Positions 1 to 6,581 of a stretch of DNA of 7,642 bases are shown here, piece after piece. The position numbers were made by a program, and so were the translations under genes. Position 1 is the first letter of the stretch. Every line of letters starts with the position of its first letter. The notes beneath the pieces are model-generated. The model had not been told where the DNA came from. It made no database searches and was given only the letters and a program-made list of their open reading frames with translations. Source of the DNA: an uncultured Eubacteriales bacterium (GTDB taxonomy: Bacteria > Bacillota > Clostridia > Oscillospirales > Oscillospiraceae); contig CAJKSU010000136.1 in assembly GCA_905202605.1 (NCBI GenBank), positions 1 through 7,642 of the forward strand, given 5' to 3'.

Positions 1-198
1 ACACAACCTCGCCGGAATTGAAAAAGAACTGGCCGAATACGGCGCCGACAGGGTGATGACACCTGCATCCCCAAGTTCATCATGGGTGATATGGACATTG
101 AAACCGAGTGGGACACCTATCTGGCCAGTCTGGAACAGATGGGGATTGCTGAGTGCATCCAGCTCGAACAGGCGGCTTATGACGCCTACGCCAAATAG
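1..198 (+). pseudogene. 3' end of a solute-binding protein gene, frameshifted
   Basis: This is the tail of a LplA/YtcQ-like solute-binding protein gene that enters from the left edge. From base 2 the frame reads HNLAGIEKELAEYGADRVM; the family-like continuation CIPKFIMGDMDIETEW then lies in another frame (from base 64) and runs to TAG at 196-198. The tail aligns with the C-terminus of the intact protein encoded at 1642-3390: about half of roughly 44 positions are identical, including PKFIMG, ETEWDTY and the spacing of the final Tyr. DNA matches include aagttcatcatggg and gaaaccgagtggga in both copies. Between the conserved Asp (47-49) and Cys (64-66) there are 14 nt, against 21 in the paralog, so a 7-nt loss would explain the frameshift. 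A single-base sequencing error is the alternative. It is a remnant or paralog of the ligand-binding lipoprotein; its 5' part is outside the window. Confidence 0.75.
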
Positions 199-220
199 CA
201 TCCTTTCCATACCCATACAA

Positions 221-253
221 GGCCCCGAAACCGCTACCTGCGGTTTCGGGGCC
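221..253 (+). terminator. Perfect 14-bp hairpin, probable terminator
   Basis: The arms ggccccgaaaccgc (221-234) and gcggtttcggggcc (240-253) pair perfectly around a 5-nt loop (tacct). The hairpin lies 22 nt after the TAG of the broken solute-binding protein gene, where a transcription terminator is expected. The bases after it (gaattctact) are not a clean T-run, and the minus-strand exit (ttgtatggg) is only slightly T-rich. It may therefore be a weak or bidirectional terminator shared with the convergent LysR gene, or a 3'-stabilising hairpin. Confidence 0.75.
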
Positions 254-331
254 GAATTCTACTTCAGAAAGGCTTTCCTGATGCAATACATTTGAGAGCA
301 CCGACTTCGGGTGGGGGAATAGGTTCTATAA

Positions 332-386
332 GGCTGGCCAAGAATCTGAATCATCACACCTTACAGAGTGTGAAGCTGGTCAAGCC
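332..386. other. Nested inverted repeats, possible structured RNA element
   Basis: GGCTGGCC (332-339) can pair with GGTCAAGCC (378-386), with one bulged A and one G-U pair in the plus-strand sense. Inside it, TCACAC (354-359) pairs with GTGTGA (368-373) across an 8-nt loop. Together they would form an outer stem, an internal loop and an inner hairpin. I recognise no riboswitch or known RNA family. It may be a chance arrangement, because the stems are short and there is no flanking gene in the right orientation for a leader. Confidence 0.25.
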
Positions 387-481
387 AAACACTTTATTCC
401 AAGATGACGACAGAGTCGGCGGTGGCATATCAATTCATGTCCGGCGACAGGGTCAGGTGAGTGCGATAGAAAATCATTTGT

Positions 482-487
482 ATTATA
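482..487 (-). promoter_or_regulatory. Candidate minus-strand -10 box (TATAAT)
   Basis: Read on the minus strand, this is a perfect TATAAT preceded directly by TG. The best -35 at 18-nt spacing is TTCTGA (511-506), which is poor. It would drive transcription leftward from about 475 through the dyad region to the 221-253 hairpin, giving a possible RNA of about 250 nt. AT-rich intergenic DNA often contains such a box by chance, so this is weak. Confidence 0.2.
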
Positions 488-505
488 CATACTGTATGAC
501 AAACC

Positions 506-1435
506 TCAGAATGGCTGAATAAACTTGGTTTGCTTAAAAAGCTCCAACTGCTCTTGAAGATTCGAAAAATAATCATCGCAGAAAGCAAGAAAAGTCTGCT
601 CGTGGGGCAGGTATTTCGGTTTCATGGGGTAGGAGATATAAATGGTGGCAGTTTGGCCGGGGCAAACAATGGGAATGCTTTTGGGCCTGGTCTCTGCCGG
701 AAAAAAGGTATCCAGGTCTGGCTGCAGCAAAAACCAACTGCTGGCGGGAATCACAGAAACACCGTAGCCCTGGGAGACCAGCCGTGCTACGGAAAGGAGG
801 TCGCTGACCAGATATTTGGGGTGCGCGAGCTTCTTTTCAATCAGGCGGGGCAGCTTGATCGTGGAGTGGCCTACATGCGGAAACGAATGCAGTTGGTCCA
901 GATCCACCGAGGAACGTCCAGCAAGGAGGTGATCCGGCGGGGTCAACAGGACAAACGCATCCTGCATCAACTGTTTACTATGGATGGTTCTGCTGTTGTA
1001 GGGATGGTAGGACAGTAAAAATGCCCCCGGGGAGGATTCGAAGAAATTCAGCGCACCAGCGCGCATAGGCGATTCCAGCACAGGAATATCCGGGTGGTCT
1101 TTGAAAAAAGCGCGCAGCAGATGTGAGAACAGCTCCGGAATCTCATTGATAATGGAGATGGTAATCGATGAGGAAGTGCTCAAACGCAGCAGTTTCCTGC
1201 TGGCATCGTCCAGACTTTCCAGGGCCTGCTGCGCGACCTCGTAGAAATATTTCCCATAGGGTGTCAGCTGCACACCGCGTCCCTTCGGTTCAAACAAGGG
1301 GACGTTCAGTTCCTCTTCCAGATTCTTTATAGTGCGGCTCAGCGCTGGCTGGGATACAAACAGGGCATCTGCCGCACTGGAGAAATGCTCACATTTTGCA
1401 GCCTCGCAAAAGTAACGTAATTGACGCAGTTCCAT
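506..1435 (-). CDS. LysR-type transcriptional regulator
   Basis: A 309-aa LysR-family DNA-binding regulator, within the usual 290-330 aa length. Residues 1-60 form the winged helix-turn-helix: it opens MELRQLRYFCEAAKCEHFSS, followed by the recognition-helix motif SQPALSRTIKNLEEELNVPL and the wing LTPYG. A linker helix follows, then the type 2 periplasmic-binding-like effector domain from about residue 90 to the end. I chose the start at 1435 because GGAGG lies 4 nt upstream on the minus strand and the protein then begins exactly at the family's conserved MELRQL. A longer frame reaches 1486, but its start (and an intermediate ATG at 1450) has no ribosome-binding site, and the extra codons cover a palindrome that looks like an operator. 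The gene is divergent from the operon starting at 1642, the classic layout for a LysR regulator controlling its neighbour and itself. The effector is unknown. Confidence 0.93.
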   Translation of the reverse strand: MELRQLRYFCEAAKCEHFSSAADALFVSQPALSRTIKNLEEELNVPLFEPKGRGVQLTPYGKYFYEVAQQALESLDDASRKLLRLSTSSSITISIINEIPELFSHLLRAFFKDHPDIPVLESPMRAGALNFFESSPGAFLLSYHPYNSRTIHSKQLMQDAFVLLTPPDHLLAGRSSVDLDQLHSFPHVGHSTIKLPRLIEKKLAHPKYLVSDLLSVARLVSQGYGVSVIPASSWFLLQPDLDTFFPAETRPKSIPIVCPGQTATIYISYPMKPKYLPHEQTFLAFCDDYFSNLQEQLELFKQTKFIQPF

Positions 1436-1444
1436 AATTCCTCC

Positions 1445-1468
1445 ATTCATAACAAAATTGTTATGAAT
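1445..1468. promoter_or_regulatory. 24-bp palindrome, probable LysR operator (autoregulation)
   Basis: ATTCATAACAA (1445-1455) and TTGTTATGAAT (1458-1468) are perfect 11-bp inverted arms around a 2-bp AA spacer. The core is ATAAC-N6-GTTAT, i.e. T-N12-A, close to the T-N11-A half-site pattern of LysR operators. It sits 10 bp upstream of the regulator ATG, directly next to its Shine-Dalgarno sequence, so a bound protein would block the regulator's own transcription or translation. Its centre is about 110 bp from the possible start site of the rightward operon, somewhat far for direct activation. That LysR binds here is inference. Confidence 0.7.
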
Positions 1469-1507
1469 CAGCAAAGTATTTGGCATTAGTTTCGCCGCAG
1501 GCCATGT

Positions 1508-1524
1508 GGTAAGATGAGCTTATC
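1508..1524. promoter_or_regulatory. Second dyad with T-N11-A spacing, candidate LysR activation site
   Basis: GGTAAG (1508-1513), a 5-nt spacer, then CTTATC (1519-1524): an interrupted dyad with one mismatch (TAAG-N5-CTTA core) and exact T-N11-A spacing (T1510, A1522). It lies about 50 bp upstream of the transcription start expected from the TATAAC at 1555-1560, in the range where LysR proteins contact activated promoters. It differs in sequence from the palindrome at 1445-1468, so it is less certain. Confidence 0.35.
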
Positions 1525-1554
1525 AGATGGCCCGGTCGAAACGGTTTTTTCAAT

Positions 1555-1560
1555 TATAAC
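1555..1560 (+). promoter_or_regulatory. Candidate -10 box of the rightward operon
   Basis: TATAAC in an AT-rich patch (ttttttcaattataac) about 80 bp before the solute-binding protein start. No good -35 hexamer is present at 16-18 bp spacing; the bases there read ccggtc. A weak -35 is typical of activator-dependent promoters and would fit LysR control, but the call rests on one hexamer. Confidence 0.35.
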
Positions 1561-1641
1561 AATGGACGTCTCTGCTGTAAAGAGGAAAAGCCGAAAGCCG
1601 GACAGAATCTGATGGAAAACACCTGATGAAGGGAGATCATT

Positions 1642-3390
1642 ATGAAAAAGTTATGTTTGCTTATGGCGCTGCTGTTTGTGCTTTTGACAGGCTGTGAAGG
1701 TGCGGCTGCTGGAAGTTCTGCCGCTTCTGTTGGCAGCGCTGCTTCCGGGGGGAACGCCCCTGTGGAAGAAACGGCTCCGGATGCGGAGGAGGATCCGGCA
1801 GAAGCTCCTATTTCTGTAGAAGAAACCTCCGGCGCAGAGGAATTTGCCGCAGAGCTTGTTCGCCGCGAGAACCTGAGCTACCCGCTGACAGAGGAACAAG
1901 TGACCCTCAGTATGTTCTGCGCAGCCCCCACGCTGGGCCCCCTGACATTCATGGGCGGCGATTATGGGATCCAGGGCTACGAGGACTATGCGTCTGTACA
2001 GAAATCCTTTGAGATTACCGGTGTCACCGTGGACTTTGCAAATGTCAGCAGCATGGAGAGTTCGACGCTCTTTGCCCTGCACATTGCTTCTGGCGATCTG
2101 AGTGATATGCTTTCCGGCATCGACCTGGAGTACAGCGGCGGCGTATCCAATGCCTATGCGGAAGATATCGTCGTGGATCTGAGTCCCTATGTGGAAGAAT
2201 ACTGCCCCGCCTACATGAACCTGATCGATGAAGACGAAGACCTGAAAAAGAGCACGGTTACGGATGATGGCGAGATGCTGATGCTCTATTTCTTTAACGA
2301 CTATTTTATCCAGGCTGAGGGATCGGTCATCCGGACGGACTGGCTTGACAAGGTGAATATGGAGATTCCCTCGACCATCGACGAACTACACGATGTGCTG
2401 TTGGCCTTCCAGAGCGAGATGGATTGTGCAAACCCCTTCTATTTCAATTCTGCCTGCTGCCAGTTGCTGCCCAGCTTCAACCTGTACAACTATCAGGACC
2501 TTTCCAGCGGTGAACTGGCAATCTATCAGATTGATGGCACCGTATACTCCAACTTTACCAGTGAGAACTATCGCCAGTGGCTCAGAACAATGAACACCTG
2601 GTACAGTGAGGGCTTGATCGACCCCGATTTTGTCTCTGTTTCTGCTTCCAACATGGGCGGTCATGACGAGGAGTTGATTGCAGAGGACAACCTGGGTGTT
2701 TGGGCTGGCAATATCAACAGTATTTCCAATTACTATTCCATGTGCCCCAACGAGGACTTCGCGATTGCACCGGTGTATTTCACCTATGACGGGGAGATCA
2801 ACCACACAATCAGCACGTCCAGACTGTTTGGTTCCTCCACCGGCACCAGCGGCATTGCAATCTCCACCGACTGCGAAAACGTGGAACTGGCACTGGGCTA
2901 TCTGGACTTCTGGTATACCGAGGAGGGCTACTACCTGAAGAATTACGGCGTGGAAGGCGAGAGCTACAATCTGGTGGATGGCCAGGTGGAATACACTGAT
3001 GTGATCCTGAACAACGAATATGACTTGGTTCCCGCTGTTGCGCTTCTGCTGTACTCCATCGGCAGCTCTGACATGGGAATGGGCGCGCAGGACCGGACGG
3101 CCATCTTCTATGACGATGTCCAATCGGAAGCCAGAGATGTATGGACCGCAAACTGTGATGGTACATGGTCCTATCCCAATGCGACCCTCACAACAGATGA
3201 AAGCAGTATTGTCGGTGCAGCTGGCAGTGACGTGACAACCTATATTGCCGAGTGCGTACCGAAGTTCATCATGGGAGAGTTGGATGTGGAAACCGAGTGG
3301 GATACCTATGTGGACACATGCAATTCCATGGGCATGTCAGACTGTCTGAGTGCCTATCAGAGTGCACTGGACCGCTACAATGCTAGATAA
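1642..3390 (+). CDS. Extracellular solute-binding lipoprotein (LplA/YtcQ-like)
   Basis: A 582-aa lipoprotein of the ABC-transporter substrate-binding type. The start has GGGAG 6 nt upstream. MKKLCLLMALLFVLLTGC is a lipoprotein signal peptide with lipobox LTGC (Cys18 lipidated), then a Ser/Ala/Gly- and Glu-rich tether to about residue 60 that spaces the domain from the membrane. The binding domain begins near YPLTEEQVTLSMF. A typical family signature, RTDWLDKVNMEIPSTIDEL, lies around residues 231-250, and the C-terminus (YIAECVPKFIMGELD, then WDTYV) matches the oligosaccharide/uronide-type binding proteins LplA and YtcQ. Known members deliver sugars to membrane permeases, but no permease or ATPase gene is adjacent. 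The protein may serve a distant transporter or act as a surface binding or sensing protein. It is first in the operon, and the next ATG lies 15 nt beyond the stop. A broken paralog lies at 1-198. The ligand is unknown. Confidence 0.9.
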   Translation: MKKLCLLMALLFVLLTGCEGAAAGSSAASVGSAASGGNAPVEETAPDAEEDPAEAPISVEETSGAEEFAAELVRRENLSYPLTEEQVTLSMFCAAPTLGPLTFMGGDYGIQGYEDYASVQKSFEITGVTVDFANVSSMESSTLFALHIASGDLSDMLSGIDLEYSGGVSNAYAEDIVVDLSPYVEEYCPAYMNLIDEDEDLKKSTVTDDGEMLMLYFFNDYFIQAEGSVIRTDWLDKVNMEIPSTIDELHDVLLAFQSEMDCANPFYFNSACCQLLPSFNLYNYQDLSSGELAIYQIDGTVYSNFTSENYRQWLRTMNTWYSEGLIDPDFVSVSASNMGGHDEELIAEDNLGVWAGNINSISNYYSMCPNEDFAIAPVYFTYDGEINHTISTSRLFGSSTGTSGIAISTDCENVELALGYLDFWYTEEGYYLKNYGVEGESYNLVDGQVEYTDVILNNEYDLVPAVALLLYSIGSSDMGMGAQDRTAIFYDDVQSEARDVWTANCDGTWSYPNATLTTDESSIVGAAGSDVTTYIAECVPKFIMGELDVETEWDTYVDTCNSMGMSDCLSAYQSALDRYNAR

Positions 3391-3405
3391 GTGAGGAAAA
3401 TTGCT

Positions 3406-5265
3406 ATGAAAAAATGCACCGCACCAGCGGAAAAGCTGGTCACAGTCATTCTAGATGGCGTAGAGGTCCCTTATTGCCCAGAGCAGGAATACCCGGATAC
3501 TGCTGAATTCGTTTTCACAGACAAACTGGCAGAGATCCCCGGCAGCTACAAAAGGCGCGGTGTTGAGCCCTACCGGGCCGCAGTCATGGTAAACGCCGGA
3601 GGGCTGGACCGGGACAACTCCGTCCTGGGTGCAATTCAGGGAGGGGCCGTTGACGACGGTACGCTCAGGGGCGCAGTAATCAATTCTACCTCCGATGATT
3701 TTACGGCAGTGATCAACGATGGCGGTACATTCACCATCCAGGATTCTGTCTTGAACTTCCATACGAACTCCGACGGAAAGCATGTCAATGACTTTACTGG
3801 ATATGGTGCAGTGCTGGCCGGGTTCCGCGGCGCGAAATTCCGGGTGGAGCGCACAAAGATTAACTGCCAGGGCGTGGCCAAACCCGCCGTATTCTGCGAT
3901 GACCGTACGGAATGCCTGTTCAAGGATTGCAACGTGGCCATCCGCGGCGGCAAGCTCTATGACGGATATGTGAACTCTGCAAACCAGAATACTATGGTTG
4001 CACCGCCTTGGGTGCTGGGTATCAGCGGAAACGCCCGGGGCATCAACCTGATGGGTGACCGGGGGACAGCCTATGTCATTGACACCTGCTTCAAGGCCAA
4101 CCAGTGGGGCGTGTTCTCTACGGATGCGGGGCAGAACATGCATCTTTATGTTGTGGATTCTGACATGATCCTTCTGGGCGAAAATGTATCCGAATCGGAT
4201 GCCCGGGATCCCTATGCGGTCAAATATGGCTCTGGCTATGGGTCCTATCTCATTGGTAAAGCCTATGAGGAATTTTCTGGTGCAGATATTAAAGTGGGTG
4301 CCCATGGGGCTGTCCTCCGCGGAGGCACTGCATTGTATAAATCCTCGAAAGGAACCATTCAGCTGATTTCTCCAATCACAGGAGAGACTGTCTATGAGGC
4401 TCCCGGCAAGGGCCGCAATACCCGCATTGAGGCCGAGTTTGCTTTGATGGCCCACGGCGACGGAACTGTCACCTACACGGAAGGAACGGAGATCTACGCG
4501 GGGAGCGCAGCATTTCTTGTGAAGTCAAGCGGCGTGACCGTCAACGTGCTGGATGGAACGACGGTCCATGCAGAAAAGGGAATCCTGTTCCAGATGATGG
4601 ACGATGATGACAATATCGTCGGCACCACTTGGACGGAGCACGGTCCCGTGTTCAACACCGAGTTCCATGAGCCGGAGGGCTGGCCCTCGGAGAACGGCAT
4701 GGTCACCTGCAAGATGCCGCTTTCTGAGCAGAACACAGACCCCTTTGGCTTTGGCGCTGGCCCGGGGCCAGACGGTCCGGAAGGAGCGTTCCCTGGTCCT
4801 GTTCCCGAGGGCGGTGGGGACCAGGAACCGGAAGGCCCCGGCGCACCTGGCTTTCAGCCAGACTGCTATTTCCGCGCAGAGAATGTCACACTGACAGGGG
4901 ACATTTTCAATGGTTCCGGCTATTACCGGCAGATTGCCAAGCCCTTGCATGTGGACCTTGGGGCAAATACCGTTTTGACTGGTGCAATTTCCGCAACGGA
5001 AACCCGCCATGTTGACGAAAACGGTAAGCAGAACACGTTCTTTACGATCAAGGAATATTACTATCTCGGCCATGTGGAGAACCGCAACTATTTTGGCGGG
5101 GAAAACACTGTGGATGTCACGCTCCGGGATGGCGCTGTCTGGAACGTTACTGCCCCAGGAATCATCAACTCCCTGTCTGTGGGGGAGGGCTGCCGGTTAA
5201 ATGGCCGCGTCTGCAAGAATCTGGATGGCACACTGACCGTAATGCCTGCGGCAGAGGGAAACTGA
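3406..5265 (+). CDS. Predicted right-handed beta-helix protein with Gly/Pro hinge, no signal peptide
   Basis: A 619-aa protein I do not recognise as a named family. Many short beta-strand runs separated by Gly/Asn/Asp turns, such as GTAYVIDTCFKANQWGVFS then MHLYVVDSDMILLG, are typical of right-handed parallel beta-helices (pectate-lyase-like fold). The helical part spans roughly residues 50-440 and appears to resume at about 486-615 (YFRAENVTLTGDIFNGSG). Between them, residues 445-485 form a flexible hinge with 24 Gly or Pro in 41 residues. I chose ATG 3406 because GAGG lies 9 nt upstream; a GTG at 3391 directly abutting the previous stop would add five residues and has no separate ribosome-binding site. 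Neither start gives a signal peptide, membrane segment or sorting signal, although beta-helix proteins are usually secreted. It is the second operon gene, apparently cotranscribed with the lipoprotein gene. It could bind or modify a glycan or be a structural scaffold; no catalytic motif is evident. Confidence 0.72.
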   Translation: MKKCTAPAEKLVTVILDGVEVPYCPEQEYPDTAEFVFTDKLAEIPGSYKRRGVEPYRAAVMVNAGGLDRDNSVLGAIQGGAVDDGTLRGAVINSTSDDFTAVINDGGTFTIQDSVLNFHTNSDGKHVNDFTGYGAVLAGFRGAKFRVERTKINCQGVAKPAVFCDDRTECLFKDCNVAIRGGKLYDGYVNSANQNTMVAPPWVLGISGNARGINLMGDRGTAYVIDTCFKANQWGVFSTDAGQNMHLYVVDSDMILLGENVSESDARDPYAVKYGSGYGSYLIGKAYEEFSGADIKVGAHGAVLRGGTALYKSSKGTIQLISPITGETVYEAPGKGRNTRIEAEFALMAHGDGTVTYTEGTEIYAGSAAFLVKSSGVTVNVLDGTTVHAEKGILFQMMDDDDNIVGTTWTEHGPVFNTEFHEPEGWPSENGMVTCKMPLSEQNTDPFGFGAGPGPDGPEGAFPGPVPEGGGDQEPEGPGAPGFQPDCYFRAENVTLTGDIFNGSGYYRQIAKPLHVDLGANTVLTGAISATETRHVDENGKQNTFFTIKEYYYLGHVENRNYFGGENTVDVTLRDGAVWNVTAPGIINSLSVGEGCRLNGRVCKNLDGTLTVMPAAEGN

Positions 5266-5323
5266 ACACTACGACGGAAAGAGATTCCTCTGATTTAATA
5301 ATCGAAGAAAGGACTGTATTCTT

Positions 5324-6571
5324 ATGAGTAAAACGATTTATTATCCCGACCAATATACCCCCGAACAGCAGCAGGAACTGGACGAACGCCGGGCGTCCCT
5401 GGTCCACCGGGACGATCCCCATGACGTAAAGGCCCGGAAGAGCGCCGCCTGCCGGACTCCCGGAGGTCCCAGGACCAACGTGCTGGTCACCGAGGAATCC
5501 ATCCGCAGCTTTTGCAACTATCGGTACACCTCCAAGCTGTTCACAGATCCCGAATATGCCAAGCAGACCAAGTACGGCTCCATGATCGCCCCGCCGGAGA
5601 TGTTCTCCGAGGGCAGCTTCCCCATGTTCATGCACCGGACCTTCGGCACCATGGTCACCGGCAACGACGGCGGCCTGCTGGAATGCTACAGGCCCATCAA
5701 GGTGGGCGATACCATCACCGAGGTCTACGATTTTGAGGAGATCCTGGACACCACCCCTGCCGAAGGCAGCCCCTACCGGGAATTTTCCTTTGTGGCAGGC
5801 ACCAAAAGCTACAACCAGAACGGCGAGCTGGTGGCCTATGGCGAGGGCTATGGCCGCAATGCCATGTCCAGAGGCGCCCTGCCCGACGGTCCCGCTGCAG
5901 CCCTGGCCACCTGGGGTATGAAGGTGGATGATCAGCACATCTACACCGACGAGGACTGGGAGAAAATCTTCGCCATGTGGGACGCGGAGACCAACCGTGG
6001 TGCAGACACCCTCTACTGGGAGGACGTTGAAGTGGGCTATTCCCCTAATCCGGTCAGCAGTCATCCCCTGACTCTGGTGGATGCCGTCTATATGGGCGGC
6101 GAGTTCTCCATGATGAACGCCGGCAGGGCAAAGGAGACGATCCGCACCCAGAGCGGCAACCCGGACCAGATCTATGTGACAGAGGACGGTATCCGGCATA
6201 TGCGCCGGGTAGAGCAGAGCATCAACACCATGGGCGAGTTCCCGCGGCTGTTTGTGATGATGGCCTACGGCCGCCGGGTCATGCTGAATATGATCACCGG
6301 GTTTATCGGCGACGACGGCTGGCTCCGCCGCCTGAACTGGCGAAACGGCCCCATGGCCAACCCCATTATCCGCCAGGTTCCCGGTATGGAGGATGCCGTG
6401 TGCGATACCCATATCTGCATCGGCGATATGGTGATCTGCAAGGCTGTCGCAGTCAGAAAGTATAAGGACGAAGAGGGCGCAAAGGTGGATTTCATCTGCT
6501 GGAACGAGACCTTTGAGGGGCACAAGTGTACTGCCGCGGAGGCCACTGTGATCCTGCCCACCAGAGAATGA
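5324..6571 (+). CDS. Double-hotdog MaoC / FAS1-like dehydratase-domain protein
   Basis: A 415-aa cytoplasmic protein with two hotdog-like halves. The N-terminal half resembles the FAS1-like dehydratase domain: TDPEYAKQTKYGSMIAPPEM at residues 74-93 matches the family's TDPEYA...YG..IAPP pattern. The C-terminal half (from about 230) has the MaoC-like landmarks EDVEVG near 234-238, GDDGWLRRL at 330-337, and a final strand ending ATVILP. Relatives hydrate or dehydrate 2-enoyl-CoA or related thioesters. Here the canonical D-x4-H catalytic pair is not visible: the His that normally precedes TDPEYA is Phe73, and I find no replacement pair in the second half. The protein may be non-catalytic, use other residues, or act on a non-CoA substrate. 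AAAGGA lies 10 nt before the ATG and the gap from the beta-helix gene is 58 nt. The flavodoxin gene starts 10 nt after the stop, suggesting coupled translation. Third positions look more GC-rich than in the two preceding genes. Confidence 0.82.
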   Translation: MSKTIYYPDQYTPEQQQELDERRASLVHRDDPHDVKARKSAACRTPGGPRTNVLVTEESIRSFCNYRYTSKLFTDPEYAKQTKYGSMIAPPEMFSEGSFPMFMHRTFGTMVTGNDGGLLECYRPIKVGDTITEVYDFEEILDTTPAEGSPYREFSFVAGTKSYNQNGELVAYGEGYGRNAMSRGALPDGPAAALATWGMKVDDQHIYTDEDWEKIFAMWDAETNRGADTLYWEDVEVGYSPNPVSSHPLTLVDAVYMGGEFSMMNAGRAKETIRTQSGNPDQIYVTEDGIRHMRRVEQSINTMGEFPRLFVMMAYGRRVMLNMITGFIGDDGWLRRLNWRNGPMANPIIRQVPGMEDAVCDTHICIGDMVICKAVAVRKYKDEEGAKVDFICWNETFEGHKCTAAEATVILPTRE

Positions 6572-6581
6572 GAGGGAACCC

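Larger units (their letters stand above)
254..505. other. Gene-poor convergent intergenic region with dyads
   Basis: About 250 bases without a convincing gene separate the hairpin from the end of the LysR gene. A 76-codon plus-strand frame beginning with TTG at 292 has no ribosome-binding site and no recognisable protein. Visible structure: a nested pair of dyads at 332-386 (see separate entry); a short palindrome CATAC-T-GTATG at 488-498; a direct repeat cgacagagtc (408-417) / cgacagggtc (445-454); and a minus-strand TATAAT. The region could be decayed coding sequence or could hold a small RNA. I cannot decide from sequence alone. Confidence 0.5.

Noticed and set aside
46..454. Repeat cgacagggt at 46-54 and 445-453
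   Set aside because: A single 9-base match in about 500 bases is expected by chance and has no matching flanks.
292..522. 76-codon plus-strand open frame starting TTG in the gene-poor region
   Set aside because: No Shine-Dalgarno sequence, no recognisable protein motif, and it overlaps the end of the LysR gene on the opposite strand.
530..1018. Long plus-strand frame opposite the LysR gene
   Set aside because: It is the complement of a clear LysR coding sequence; no ribosome-binding site and no family resemblance.
1446..1474. Minus-strand promoter TTGCTG-17-TATGAA for the LysR gene
   Set aside because: The hexamers and spacing look acceptable, but the start would fall at about 1439, downstream of the Shine-Dalgarno sequence (1444-1440), so it could not give a normally translated message.
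1532..1550. CCG...CGG followed by TTTTTT, resembling a terminator or attenuator in the LysR-operon intergenic region
   Set aside because: The stem is only 3 bp, too weak to terminate.
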